Shown piece by piece: positions 8,617 through 16,586 of a stretch of DNA of 64,000 nt. Below the pieces are notes generated by a model. That model did no database searches, was not told where the DNA came from, and worked only from the letters and a program-made list of their open reading frames with translations. The DNA is from Dermabacter sp. (lineage in GTDB: Bacteria > Actinomycetota > Actinomycetes > Actinomycetales > Dermabacteraceae), in the NCBI GenBank assembly GCA_030538475.1, contig JAUNTX010000001.1:165484-229483 (forward strand), in the 5' to 3' direction. The translations under genes and the position numbers were made by a program. How positions within the stretch are numbered: the first letter of the stretch is position 1; every line of letters starts with the position of its first letter.

Positions 8617-9918
8617 ATGATTTCGCGCCGTTCTTTCCTCGCCACGGGCGCCACGGGCGCCGCCGCCGTCGGCCTCGCCGCCTGCGGTGACTCGGGTGGC
8701 TCCACGAACCCCACCGATCCCGCCGCCAACAAGGACAAAGAGGTGTCGCTGTGGATCATGGAGGGCACCAACGCCAACACGAGCGCGTACGTGACCGCGC
8801 TCCAGGAGAAGTTCACGGAGGTCACGGGCGCCACGCTCAAGGTGGACGTTCAGCCGTGGGATGGGGCGCACGACAAGTTCGTGACGGCGCTCAGCGGCGG
8901 CACCGGGCCCGACGTGGCCGAGATGGGCACCACGTGGACCCCCGAGTTCGCGGATGCGGGCGGCCTCGATGACCTGACCGACGAGGTGAAGGAGGCCGGG
9001 CTCGACGGCGACCTCGTGGAGGCCCTCAAGGAGGCCGGGACGCTCGACGGCAAGCTGTACGGTATGCCCTGGTACGCGGGCATTCGCGCGATCCTCGCCA
9101 ACCGCGAGATTCTCGAGGCCGCGGGCGTGAACTCCCAGCCCGAATCGTGGGAGGAACTCCTCGCGATGATCACCACCCTCAAGGCTCACGATCCGAGCCT
9201 GATCCCCTTCCCCGTGGCGGGCGCGTCGCAGTTTTCCGCGATGCCGTTCGTGTGGGGCGCGGGCGGAAAGATCGCCGAGGAGAAGGACGGGAAGTGGACC
9301 TCGATGATCAACTCTCCGGCGTCGGTCGAGGGCCTCACGTGGTACACGGACCTCGCGACCAAGCACGAGGCCTCGACCGCGGCCGCCTCCACGTGGAAGG
9401 AAACGGACTCGCTCGCGCAGTTCCAGGAGGGCCGCGTGGCCATGTTCATCACCGGCTCGTGGGTGCCCGCCACGATCAAGGCGAACAACGAGGACCTGTA
9501 CGGCAAGCTCGTCTCCTTCACGATCCCCGCAAAGACCTCCGCGATTGCCCCGAGCTTCGTGGGCGGATCCCACCTGTGCCGCATGACCAGCAGCAAGGAG
9601 CCCGCGCTCGCGTTCGAACTCATCAAGCTCATGAGCACGGGCGAGTTCGCGAACCGGTGGAGCGAGGAAACGAGCTTCTTCCCCGGCACCACGAGCGCGC
9701 TCGAGGAGTCCATCGCGAAGGCCGACGACCTCACGAAGGTGTTCGCCACCCAGATGACCGACGGTGGGGCCACGGTGCCCGTGACCCCGAAGTGGGGCGA
9801 GATCGAGGGCAAGAAGACGGTCCTCAACCTGCTGAATAACGTGCTGGCGGTCGGTCAGGACGTCCAGACGGCCTCCGATGCGGCGGCGAAGGAAATGGAC
9901 GAGATCTTCGGCGCCTGA
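8617..9918 (+). CDS. sugar ABC importer, lipoprotein substrate-binding protein
   Basis: A 433-residue family-1 solute-binding protein. The N-terminus SRRSFLATG is a twin-arginine signal and LAAC ends in the lipobox Cys23, so the mature protein is a lipoprotein on the outer membrane face. A Ser/Gly/Pro linker and the binding-protein fold follow (WIMEGTNANTSAYV..., GKLYGMPWYAGIRAILANREIL). AGGAGA precedes the ATG. Being first in an operon with NagZ, AnmK and MurQ, it most likely captures MurNAc-containing sugars such as GlcNAc-MurNAc or anhydro-MurNAc. The specificity is inferred only from context. Confidence 0.9.
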   Translation: MISRRSFLATGATGAAAVGLAACGDSGGSTNPTDPAANKDKEVSLWIMEGTNANTSAYVTALQEKFTEVTGATLKVDVQPWDGAHDKFVTALSGGTGPDVAEMGTTWTPEFADAGGLDDLTDEVKEAGLDGDLVEALKEAGTLDGKLYGMPWYAGIRAILANREILEAAGVNSQPESWEELLAMITTLKAHDPSLIPFPVAGASQFSAMPFVWGAGGKIAEEKDGKWTSMINSPASVEGLTWYTDLATKHEASTAAASTWKETDSLAQFQEGRVAMFITGSWVPATIKANNEDLYGKLVSFTIPAKTSAIAPSFVGGSHLCRMTSSKEPALAFELIKLMSTGEFANRWSEETSFFPGTTSALEESIAKADDLTKVFATQMTDGGATVPVTPKWGEIEGKKTVLNLLNNVLAVGQDVQTASDAAAKEMDEIFGA

Positions 9919-9959
9919 GCCGTCGAGCCGCCCACTGACCATTCGAAAAGACCCTTCCC

Positions 9960-10925
9960 ATGACCCCTCGACCCACGCCCGCCACGGTGAGCCCGCGCGA
10001 TGGGAGCGCCCCGCCGCGCCCCCTTCGCGTGTGGGCCCGCCGCCACCTTCCCCCGTGGATCCTGCTCGCCCCGGGCCTCATCACGCTCGCGGTCCTGCTG
10101 CTGTACCCGCTGGCCCGGGTCCTGAACCTGTCCCTGCAGGACTTCCGCTTGCGCAACCTCCTGCAGGGCACCACGAACTACGTGGGGTTCGAGAACTACC
10201 GAAAGATCCTCACCGATCCGTTCCTGTGGACCGTCGTGCTACCGAACACCGTGGGTTTCGCGGCGGTGTGCGTGGTGCTCACCATGATCGTGGGCGTGAG
10301 CGTGGCCCTGTTCCTCAACACGCTCCCGCCGGGGATCCGCAACCTGTGTACGGCGGCGATCATGGTGGCGTGGGCGATCCCCGCCCTCACCGGCACCTAC
10401 GTGTTCGTGTGGCTGTTTGATCCCACGAGCGGGTTCGTGGCAAGCGCCCTCGAATCCTTCGGTTGGTTCGAGCCGGGCAGCTACAACTGGTGGAACTCGC
10501 GCCTCGCGTTCTACGGGATCGCCACCCTCAATGTGGTCTATCACGGCTTTCCCTTCATCGCCGTCACCACCCTCGCGGGCCTGTTGACCGTCCCAAAGGA
10601 ACTGTACGAGGCGGCCACCGTGGATGGCGCGAGCGCGTGGCAGCGCTTCACGCAGGTGACGATCCCGATGATCCGGCCGATCCTCGCGGTGTGCATCATC
10701 CTGTCGACCATCTGGGACTTCAAGGTGTTCGTGCAGATCTACCTCATGCCGGGCGGTGATGGAGCGAACCGCTCCATGATGAACCTCGGCGTGTGGTCCT
10801 ATACCGAATCCTTTGGCCAGGGCGCCTACGGGATGGGCTCGGCCATCGCCGTCCTGCTCACCGCGCTCCTGCTCGTCATTTCCGTCATCTACATGCGCGC
10901 CCTCATGAAGGAGGACGACCTGTGA
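9960..10925 (+). CDS. sugar ABC importer permease 1 (MalF/UgpA type)
   Basis: A 321-residue inner-membrane permease with about six helices and the EAA coupling loop (ELYEAATVDGASAWQRFTQVTIPMI). The N-terminal 30 residues are basic and Pro-rich before the first helix (WILLAPGLITLAVLLLYPLA). The stop overlaps the GTG of the next permease (GTGA), indicating translational coupling. No ABC ATPase gene accompanies the importer, so it presumably uses a shared MsiK-type ATPase encoded elsewhere. Confidence 0.92.
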   Translation: MTPRPTPATVSPRDGSAPPRPLRVWARRHLPPWILLAPGLITLAVLLLYPLARVLNLSLQDFRLRNLLQGTTNYVGFENYRKILTDPFLWTVVLPNTVGFAAVCVVLTMIVGVSVALFLNTLPPGIRNLCTAAIMVAWAIPALTGTYVFVWLFDPTSGFVASALESFGWFEPGSYNWWNSRLAFYGIATLNVVYHGFPFIAVTTLAGLLTVPKELYEAATVDGASAWQRFTQVTIPMIRPILAVCIILSTIWDFKVFVQIYLMPGGDGANRSMMNLGVWSYTESFGQGAYGMGSAIAVLLTALLLVISVIYMRALMKEDDL

Positions 10926-11815
10926 GCACCCCCGCCGCCCAGGCCTCCCTGGCCCCGGACCTCGCACCGGACACGTCCCGTCGGCCCCGTCGGCCTCACC
11001 AGCGCCGACGGCGCCTGCTCCAGGGACTCGGGATTGCCGCCCTCCTCCTGTACGCGCTGTTCCCGTTCTACTGGATGCTCAGCACGGCGGTCGATACGAA
11101 CGCGAACTCGCGCGGCGCGGGCCTGTTGCCGAGCGGCTTCACGCTCGAGCATTTCCGCCGCGTGCTCGTGGACGCCCAGTTCCTCGAGTACGTCAAGGTG
11201 TCCGTGATCGTCGCGCTCGGCACGGTCGTGCTGTCGGCCGCCATCGCGCTGCTCGCCGCAATCGGCGTGGCCCGCTACCGGTTTCGGATGCGCACGATGG
11301 TGCTCATCCTGATCCTCATGGTGCAGATGGTGCCGCTCGAAGCGCTCGTGATCCCCCTGTTCCTGCAGGCCCGCTCGCTCGGGATGCTCAACTCCCTGCT
11401 GGGCCTCGTCATTGTCTACCTGGCCTTTTCCCTCCCGTTCGCGATCTGGAACCTGCGCGGCTTCGTCAAGGCCGTGCCGATGGAGCTGGAGGAGGCGGCG
11501 TATGTGGATGGCGCCGGGTGGTTCCGCATGTTCTTCTCGATCCTCTTGCCACTCGTGGGGCCGGGGCTCGTGGCCACGTCCGTGTTCAGCTTCATCACCG
11601 CGTGGAACGAGTTCATTTTCGCCCTCACGTTCATGACCGATTCCTCGAAATACACGGTGGGCGTGGGCCTGCGCACCTTCTTCACGCAGAACACCGCGGA
11701 CTGGGGACCGATCATGGCGGCCTCGACCATCATCGCCCTGCCCGTAGTGGTGTTCTTCGTGCTCGTGCAGCGCCAGCTCACCTCGGGCCTCACCGCGGGG
11801 GCGGTCAAGGGATGA
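10922..11815 (+). CDS. sugar ABC importer permease 2 (MalG/UgpE type)
   Basis: A 297-residue permease whose GTG start at 10922 overlaps the preceding stop. A basic cytoplasmic N-terminus (RRPRRPHQRRRRLLQ) is followed by six predicted helices and the EAA loop ELEEAAYVDGAGWFRMFFSI. An apparent upstream extension from 10793 lies inside the previous gene in another frame and was rejected. It ends in an ATGA overlap with nagZ. Confidence 0.92.
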   Translation: MSTPAAQASLAPDLAPDTSRRPRRPHQRRRRLLQGLGIAALLLYALFPFYWMLSTAVDTNANSRGAGLLPSGFTLEHFRRVLVDAQFLEYVKVSVIVALGTVVLSAAIALLAAIGVARYRFRMRTMVLILILMVQMVPLEALVIPLFLQARSLGMLNSLLGLVIVYLAFSLPFAIWNLRGFVKAVPMELEEAAYVDGAGWFRMFFSILLPLVGPGLVATSVFSFITAWNEFIFALTFMTDSSKYTVGVGLRTFFTQNTADWGPIMAASTIIALPVVVFFVLVQRQLTSGLTAGAVKG

Positions 11816-13332
11816 GCGAGCGCGCCTTCGATCCCGACGCCCTCGCGCCCCTGCTCGCGTCGGTACCGGGAACCAACGTGCCCACCTGGCTGGCCGATGC
11901 GCTTCGCGATGGGCTCGGCGGCGTCGTGTACTTCGGCTACAACACGCCGGATGCGCCGACGGCCGCGCGGCTGAGCGCGGACATCACGCGCGCGGCGGGC
12001 CGCGAGGTCATGATCGCCATCGACGAAGAGGGCGGGGACGTGAGCCGCCTGTTCGCCGCCGTGGGCAGCCCCGCGCCGTCGGCCAGGGGCTTCGGCTGGA
12101 TCGACGATCCCGTGGTGACGCGCGCCCACGCCCGAGCGCTCGGGGGCCTTCTTGCCGCGTGCCAGGTCACGATGACGTGCGCTCCGGTGGCCGACGTGGC
12201 CTCCGAGCCACGAAACCCCGTGATCGGCACGCGCGCCTTCGGGCGGACGGTAGCGGACGTGGTGCGGCACGCGGGCGCGTTTGCCGACGGGATCCGGGAG
12301 GCGGGCGTCCTCGCGTGCGCGAAGCACTTTCCCGGGCACGGCGAGACCGACGTGGATTCCCATGTGGGCCTGCCCCGCATCGACCTGGACGCCGAGCGGA
12401 TGCGCCGCGAGCACGTGGCGGCGTTCGCGGGCCTGAAGGGCCGCGTGGATGCGGTCATGACGGCGCACATCCTCGTGCCCGCCCTCGGCGAGGGCCCCGC
12501 CTCGCTCGGGGCATGGTCCACCGACCTCATCGGCGAGGCTGTTCCCGGTGCCCTGATCGTGACCGATGCGCTCGACATGGGCGCGATCACCGAAAGCGTG
12601 GGCTACGCCGAGGCGTGCGTGCGCTCCCTCGAGGCGGGCGCCCACCTGCTGTGCCTCGGCACCTCGATCCGACGGGACGCCGAGGCCATGCTGCGAGAGG
12701 CCCACGACGGCATCGCGGGGGCCCTGGATTCCGGGCGCCTTCGCCGGGGCGACCTCCGCCGCCGGGCCGCCGAGGTCCGCACGGTCGTCGAGGCCGCAGC
12801 CGTTCGGCGCGCCGAACTGCAGGCACGAACGGGCCCATCTCCCGACGAGGTCGCGGCGGCCTACGACGCCCTCGCGCTGAGCCTCGCCGACCGCGCCGCC
12901 CACTGGCATCCGGCGCCGCCCGCGCTCGCGCGCCGCGGCTCCGCAAGCGCGCCCCGCGTGCGTGTGCTCGATGCCCGGCGCCTGCACGACTACGCCGCGG
13001 GAGCGGGACGAAACTTCCTTGTTCCGGCCCTCGAGAGCGAGGGCATCGAGGTCGTGGAAGGCGACACCGAATCCGAAGCCGAGGCCGGGGCCGGGGCCGG
13101 GGTCGAGGCCACGATTGTCCTCACCCGGCTCGGCCTCGCGAGCGACGCCGACATGCAGGCGCTCGCTAGCCTGCCGCCCGGGCAGGAGGTCATCGTGGTC
13201 CACACGGGCGTGCCCGAGAACGCCCCCGCACTCGAGGCCCCGTGCGTGCTCACCTACGGCGCGGGCCGCGGCCCCCTCGGCGCCGCCGCGCGGCTCATCG
13301 CTCGGGCCATGACAGACGGGCAGGCGGCATGA
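11812..13332 (+). CDS. nagZ: cytoplasmic beta-N-acetylglucosaminidase, GH3, NagZ-like
   Basis: A 506-residue glycoside hydrolase family 3 protein. The NagZ-type signature KHFPGHGETDVDSHVGLP supplies the catalytic His/Asp dyad, and VTDALDMGAI supplies the nucleophile Asp. No signal peptide is present, so it acts in the cytoplasm on imported sugars, cutting GlcNAc from MurNAc or anhydro-MurNAc. A C-terminal domain (about residues 340-506) extends beyond the roughly 340-residue Gram-negative NagZ, as in many Gram-positive forms, and contains a short Glu/Ala/Gly repeat (SEAEAGAGAGVE). It overlaps its neighbours by 4 bp on both sides, so it is tightly coupled. Confidence 0.92.
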   Translation: MSERAFDPDALAPLLASVPGTNVPTWLADALRDGLGGVVYFGYNTPDAPTAARLSADITRAAGREVMIAIDEEGGDVSRLFAAVGSPAPSARGFGWIDDPVVTRAHARALGGLLAACQVTMTCAPVADVASEPRNPVIGTRAFGRTVADVVRHAGAFADGIREAGVLACAKHFPGHGETDVDSHVGLPRIDLDAERMRREHVAAFAGLKGRVDAVMTAHILVPALGEGPASLGAWSTDLIGEAVPGALIVTDALDMGAITESVGYAEACVRSLEAGAHLLCLGTSIRRDAEAMLREAHDGIAGALDSGRLRRGDLRRRAAEVRTVVEAAAVRRAELQARTGPSPDEVAAAYDALALSLADRAAHWHPAPPALARRGSASAPRVRVLDARRLHDYAAGAGRNFLVPALESEGIEVVEGDTESEAEAGAGAGVEATIVLTRLGLASDADMQALASLPPGQEVIVVHTGVPENAPALEAPCVLTYGAGRGPLGAAARLIARAMTDGQAA

Positions 13333-14525
13333 GGGTCCTGGGCCTCATGACAGGCACCTCCGTGGACGCCGTGGACTACGCGCTCGTGAACCTCGATGAC
13401 CGGGACGCCGCGGCGGATCGGCCGTGGACGCTGCGCGCCCGCATCGAGGCCGCGGGCGAAACCGCCTGGCCGGACGATCTGCGCGCGCGCCTCACGCGCC
13501 TCATCCTGGATCCGGGCGCGGAAAGCCTGCCGGGCCTCATCGAGCTGGACGCCGAGGTGGGCACGTTCCTCGGCACCGTGGCCCGCGCGGTGTGCCGCGA
13601 GGCCGGGCGCGTCGATCTCATCGTCTGCCCAGGCCAGACCATCTTCCACCACACGCGGGGCGGCAGAACGCTCGGCACGCTCGCGCTCGGAAATCCCGCA
13701 CGCGTCCACCACGAAACGGGGCTCCCCGTTCTCTCCCACGTGCGCGATGCCGACATCGCCGCCGGAGGCACGGGGGCGCCGCTCGCCCCGATCCTCGACG
13801 CGCTGCTGGCGGGAGATACGGGCGGCTGCTTCGTCAACATCGGCGGGATCGCGAACCTCACTGTCGTGTCTGCGCTCGGCGCGGGCATCATCGCGGGTGA
13901 TACGGGACCGGGCAACGCCCTGATCGACGCCGCCGCCCTCGTCCGCACCGGCCACCCGGTCGATGAGGGAGGCACCCTCGCGGCGAGCGGCCAGATCCAC
14001 GCCCCTCTCCTGACGGCGCTGCTCGCCGATCCCTACTTCGCGCAAGGCTTCCCGAAATCCACCGGCCGCGAGCACTTCGGGCCCGCCCTCGTGGACGAGG
14101 CCGCGCGGCGGATCGACCTCGCGCTCGATGACCTCCCGGCGCCCGACCTGCTCGCGACCCTGACCGAGCTCACGGCCCGCAGCATCGCCCGGGCCATCCA
14201 GGACGCCGCGCCGGGGCACACGGAGGTGCACCTCACGGGCGGCGGCGCGAAAAACACCCACCTCGTCACCCGCCTCGCGGCGCTGCTGCACCCCCGCGCG
14301 GTCCGCACGGGGCGCATCAGCGGGGTCGATCCCGACGCGAAAGAAGCCGTGCTCATGGCCCTCATCGGCTACCTGTCGGCCAGCGGGCTGCCCGCGGCGC
14401 TGCCGCCGGCCACCGGTGCGCGCGCCCCGGCCCTGCTGGGCTCCCTCACTCCCGCGACCGGGCTCGTCGCCCGGCAGACACCCACCACCCTTCCCCATCA
14501 CCTCACCGTGGAGGATCGCTCGTGA
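13329..14525 (+). CDS. anmK: 1,6-anhydro-N-acetylmuramic acid kinase
   Basis: A 398-residue ASKHA kinase with the AnmK landmarks: GLMTGTSVDAVD at the N-terminus (family MSGTSxDG), CPGQTIFHH, DTGPGNALIDA, FPKSTGREHFG and GGGAKNTHL. AnmK opens the anhydro ring of 1,6-anhydro-MurNAc and phosphorylates it to MurNAc-6-phosphate, the substrate of the next gene product, MurQ. ATG 13329 overlaps the nagZ stop. AnmK is best known from Gram-negative recycling, where lytic transglycosylases make anhydro sugars; its presence here suggests anhydro products are a substrate. Confidence 0.95.
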   Translation: MRVLGLMTGTSVDAVDYALVNLDDRDAAADRPWTLRARIEAAGETAWPDDLRARLTRLILDPGAESLPGLIELDAEVGTFLGTVARAVCREAGRVDLIVCPGQTIFHHTRGGRTLGTLALGNPARVHHETGLPVLSHVRDADIAAGGTGAPLAPILDALLAGDTGGCFVNIGGIANLTVVSALGAGIIAGDTGPGNALIDAAALVRTGHPVDEGGTLAASGQIHAPLLTALLADPYFAQGFPKSTGREHFGPALVDEAARRIDLALDDLPAPDLLATLTELTARSIARAIQDAAPGHTEVHLTGGGAKNTHLVTRLAALLHPRAVRTGRISGVDPDAKEAVLMALIGYLSASGLPAALPPATGARAPALLGSLTPATGLVARQTPTTLPHHLTVEDRS

Positions 14526-15643
14526 CCTCGCCCTCTCCGCTCGCCCCCGCTGCTGAAGCCGAAGCGCCCGGCCTCGTCCACTCCCCGACCGAGGAGCGCA
14601 ACCCCCGCACGCTCCGCATCGACACCGAGCCCGTGCCCGAGATCATCGCCACGATCCTCGCGGAGGACGCCCGGGTCATGGAGGCCGTCGCCGCCGCCTC
14701 GGGGCAGGTCGCGCGCCTCGCGGAAGCGTGCGTCGCAGCCATCGCCACGGGCGGTCGCGTGCACTACGTGGGGGCCGGCACCTCGGGCAGGCTCGGCGTG
14801 CTCGACGCGGTGGAGCTTCTTCCCACCTACAACGCGGGTCCCGAGTACGTGGTGGCGCACCTCGCGGGCGGGGACGGCGCGATGATGCGCGCCGTCGAGG
14901 GCGCCGAAGACAGCGAGGCGGAAGGCGCGGCGCTCGTGCGGGAGAGCTGCGGGGCCGTCGATCTGGTCATTGGCCTCGCGGCCAGTGGCCGCACACCGTT
15001 CGTCGCGGGGGCGCTTCGCGAGGCCCGCGAGCGCGGGCTCGTCACGGGACTCGTGAGCGCGAACCCGCACGCGCCGCTCGCGGCGCTCGCCGACATCCCG
15101 GTGCTGCTGGACACGGGGCCGGAAGTGGTCACGGGATCCACCCGCATGAAGGCAGCCACCGCGCAAAAGATCGTGCTCAATGCGATCTCGACGGCCACGA
15201 TGATCCGGCTGGGCAAGACCTACGAGAACCTCATGATCGACGTGCGGGCCACGAACCACAAGCTCGTGGCCCGCACCGCGCGGATCCTCGTCGAGGCCTC
15301 GGGAGCGAGCCACGAGGAGGCCAGCGCCGCGCTCGCGGCCACGAACGGGGACGTGCGGGCCTCACTCGTGCTGCTCGTCGCGAGCCGCGAGGCCTCGGGC
15401 AGGCCGAGCGCCTGGGCCGACCCGGACTCTGAAGCTCGCCCAGGCGAGAACCCGAGCGCGGGCGAGAATCCGGGCGCGGGCGCCGCCGCTCGCCTCGCCG
15501 CCGAGGCCATCCGGCTGACCGCCGAGCACCCCCCACACCCCGCTCGGGTTGGGGACCCGTCGGGCCTGCGCACCGCCACCGCTCACCTGCGGGCGCTCAT
15601 GACGGATTCGCCCGATCCCCTGGCCGCTCACGGGGCTTCGTGA
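14522..15643 (+). CDS. murQ: N-acetylmuramic acid 6-phosphate etherase
   Basis: A 373-residue SIS-domain enzyme with the MurQ signatures TEERNPRT, GAGTSGRLGVLDAVELLPT, LAASGRTPFV and TGSTRMKAATAQK. It removes D-lactate from MurNAc-6-phosphate to give GlcNAc-6-phosphate, joining this pathway to central amino-sugar metabolism. The GTG at 14522 overlaps the anmK stop. The C-terminal helical region carries a repeat-rich insert (PGENPSAGENPGAGAAA, near residue 300) that looks like recent repeat expansion and is absent from typical 300-residue MurQ proteins. Confidence 0.95.
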   Translation: MTSPSPLAPAAEAEAPGLVHSPTEERNPRTLRIDTEPVPEIIATILAEDARVMEAVAAASGQVARLAEACVAAIATGGRVHYVGAGTSGRLGVLDAVELLPTYNAGPEYVVAHLAGGDGAMMRAVEGAEDSEAEGAALVRESCGAVDLVIGLAASGRTPFVAGALREARERGLVTGLVSANPHAPLAALADIPVLLDTGPEVVTGSTRMKAATAQKIVLNAISTATMIRLGKTYENLMIDVRATNHKLVARTARILVEASGASHEEASAALAATNGDVRASLVLLVASREASGRPSAWADPDSEARPGENPSAGENPGAGAAARLAAEAIRLTAEHPPHPARVGDPSGLRTATAHLRALMTDSPDPLAAHGAS

Positions 15644-15679
15644 GAAGGTAAAGAGGTCCCATGCCGTGAGGAGGCAAGA

Positions 15680-16573
15680 ATGAGCGGACCCCGGCACATT
15701 CTTGAGGCGCTCGAAAGCGCCGACCTGGAGCGCTCGCGCACGCTCGCGCGCGTCGCCGCCTTCATCCGCGCGGATCCCGGCCAGGCGGTCATGCTGCCCA
15801 TCGAACAGCTCGCCCACGCGTGCGACACCTCCCCCTCGAGCGTGGTGCGCCTCGCGACGAGCCTCGGCTATTCGGGCTACCGCGAGCTGCGGTCGGCCCT
15901 ACGCGAGGAACTCGCGTATTCGCGCGGACGCGATACGACCCTCGCGGGGGGCAATGCCGCGGCCGCGTCCGATCTGGCAAGCGACATTGACCCCGAGGAT
16001 TCGCTCACCGAGGTGGTCGCCAAGATCGCCTTCGCGGATTCGCGGGCCGTAGCCGATACCGCGGCGGGCCTCGACCTCGAGGCGCTCGCCCGGGTGCGCG
16101 ACGCGTGCCTGAGGGCGCGCGACATCGTGACCTTTGGCGTGGGCGCCTCGGCATTCGCCGCCATGGACCTGCAACAGAAGTTCTCGCGGATCGGGATGCG
16201 GGCCACGAGCCACGTGGATGCCCACCAGGGCCTACCCGCCGCCTCTCTCCTCACCCCCGAGGATGTCGCGGTCGGCATCTCCCACAGCGGGAGCACGTGG
16301 GATGTCCTCGATGCCCTCACTATCGCCAAGGCGCAGGGGGCGCGCACGATCGCCATCACGAACGCCCCCGCGAGCGACCTCGCCCGCGTGGCCGATCTGC
16401 TGCTCCTCACGGACGCCCACGAATCCCCCATGCGCTCGGGAGCCACCGCTTCCCGCATCGCCCAGCTCACCCTTGTTGATGTTGTGTTTATCGCCGTCGC
16501 GCAGCAGCGCATGGACCAAGCGCGGTCCTCTCTGCAGCGCACGTACACCGCGCTGGCCTCCCGGCGCGGATAA
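15680..16573 (+). CDS. murR: RpiR-family regulator with SIS domain, MurR-like
   Basis: A 297-residue regulator. An N-terminal helix-turn-helix region (residues 1-77; LAHACDTSPSSVVRLATSLGYSGYRELR) is followed by a SIS sugar-phosphate-binding domain (GVGASAFAAMDLQQKFSRIG, SHSGSTWDVLDAL). MurR proteins of this family sense MurNAc-6-phosphate and control murQ operons; the position right after murQ supports the same role. GAGGAGG precedes the ATG. Candidate operators are the repeated TTTC/GAAA elements at 8480-8513. Confidence 0.88.
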   Translation: MSGPRHILEALESADLERSRTLARVAAFIRADPGQAVMLPIEQLAHACDTSPSSVVRLATSLGYSGYRELRSALREELAYSRGRDTTLAGGNAAAASDLASDIDPEDSLTEVVAKIAFADSRAVADTAAGLDLEALARVRDACLRARDIVTFGVGASAFAAMDLQQKFSRIGMRATSHVDAHQGLPAASLLTPEDVAVGISHSGSTWDVLDALTIAKAQGARTIAITNAPASDLARVADLLLLTDAHESPMRSGATASRIAQLTLVDVVFIAVAQQRMDQARSSLQRTYTALASRRG

Positions 16574-16586
16574 GGAGAAAACGCCC

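Noticed and set aside
15421..15490. CRISPR-like or satellite repeat in murQ
   Set aside because: The repeats are short, in frame, without spacers, and encode a Gly/Glu/Asn/Pro/Ala-rich loop; they are a coding low-complexity insert.
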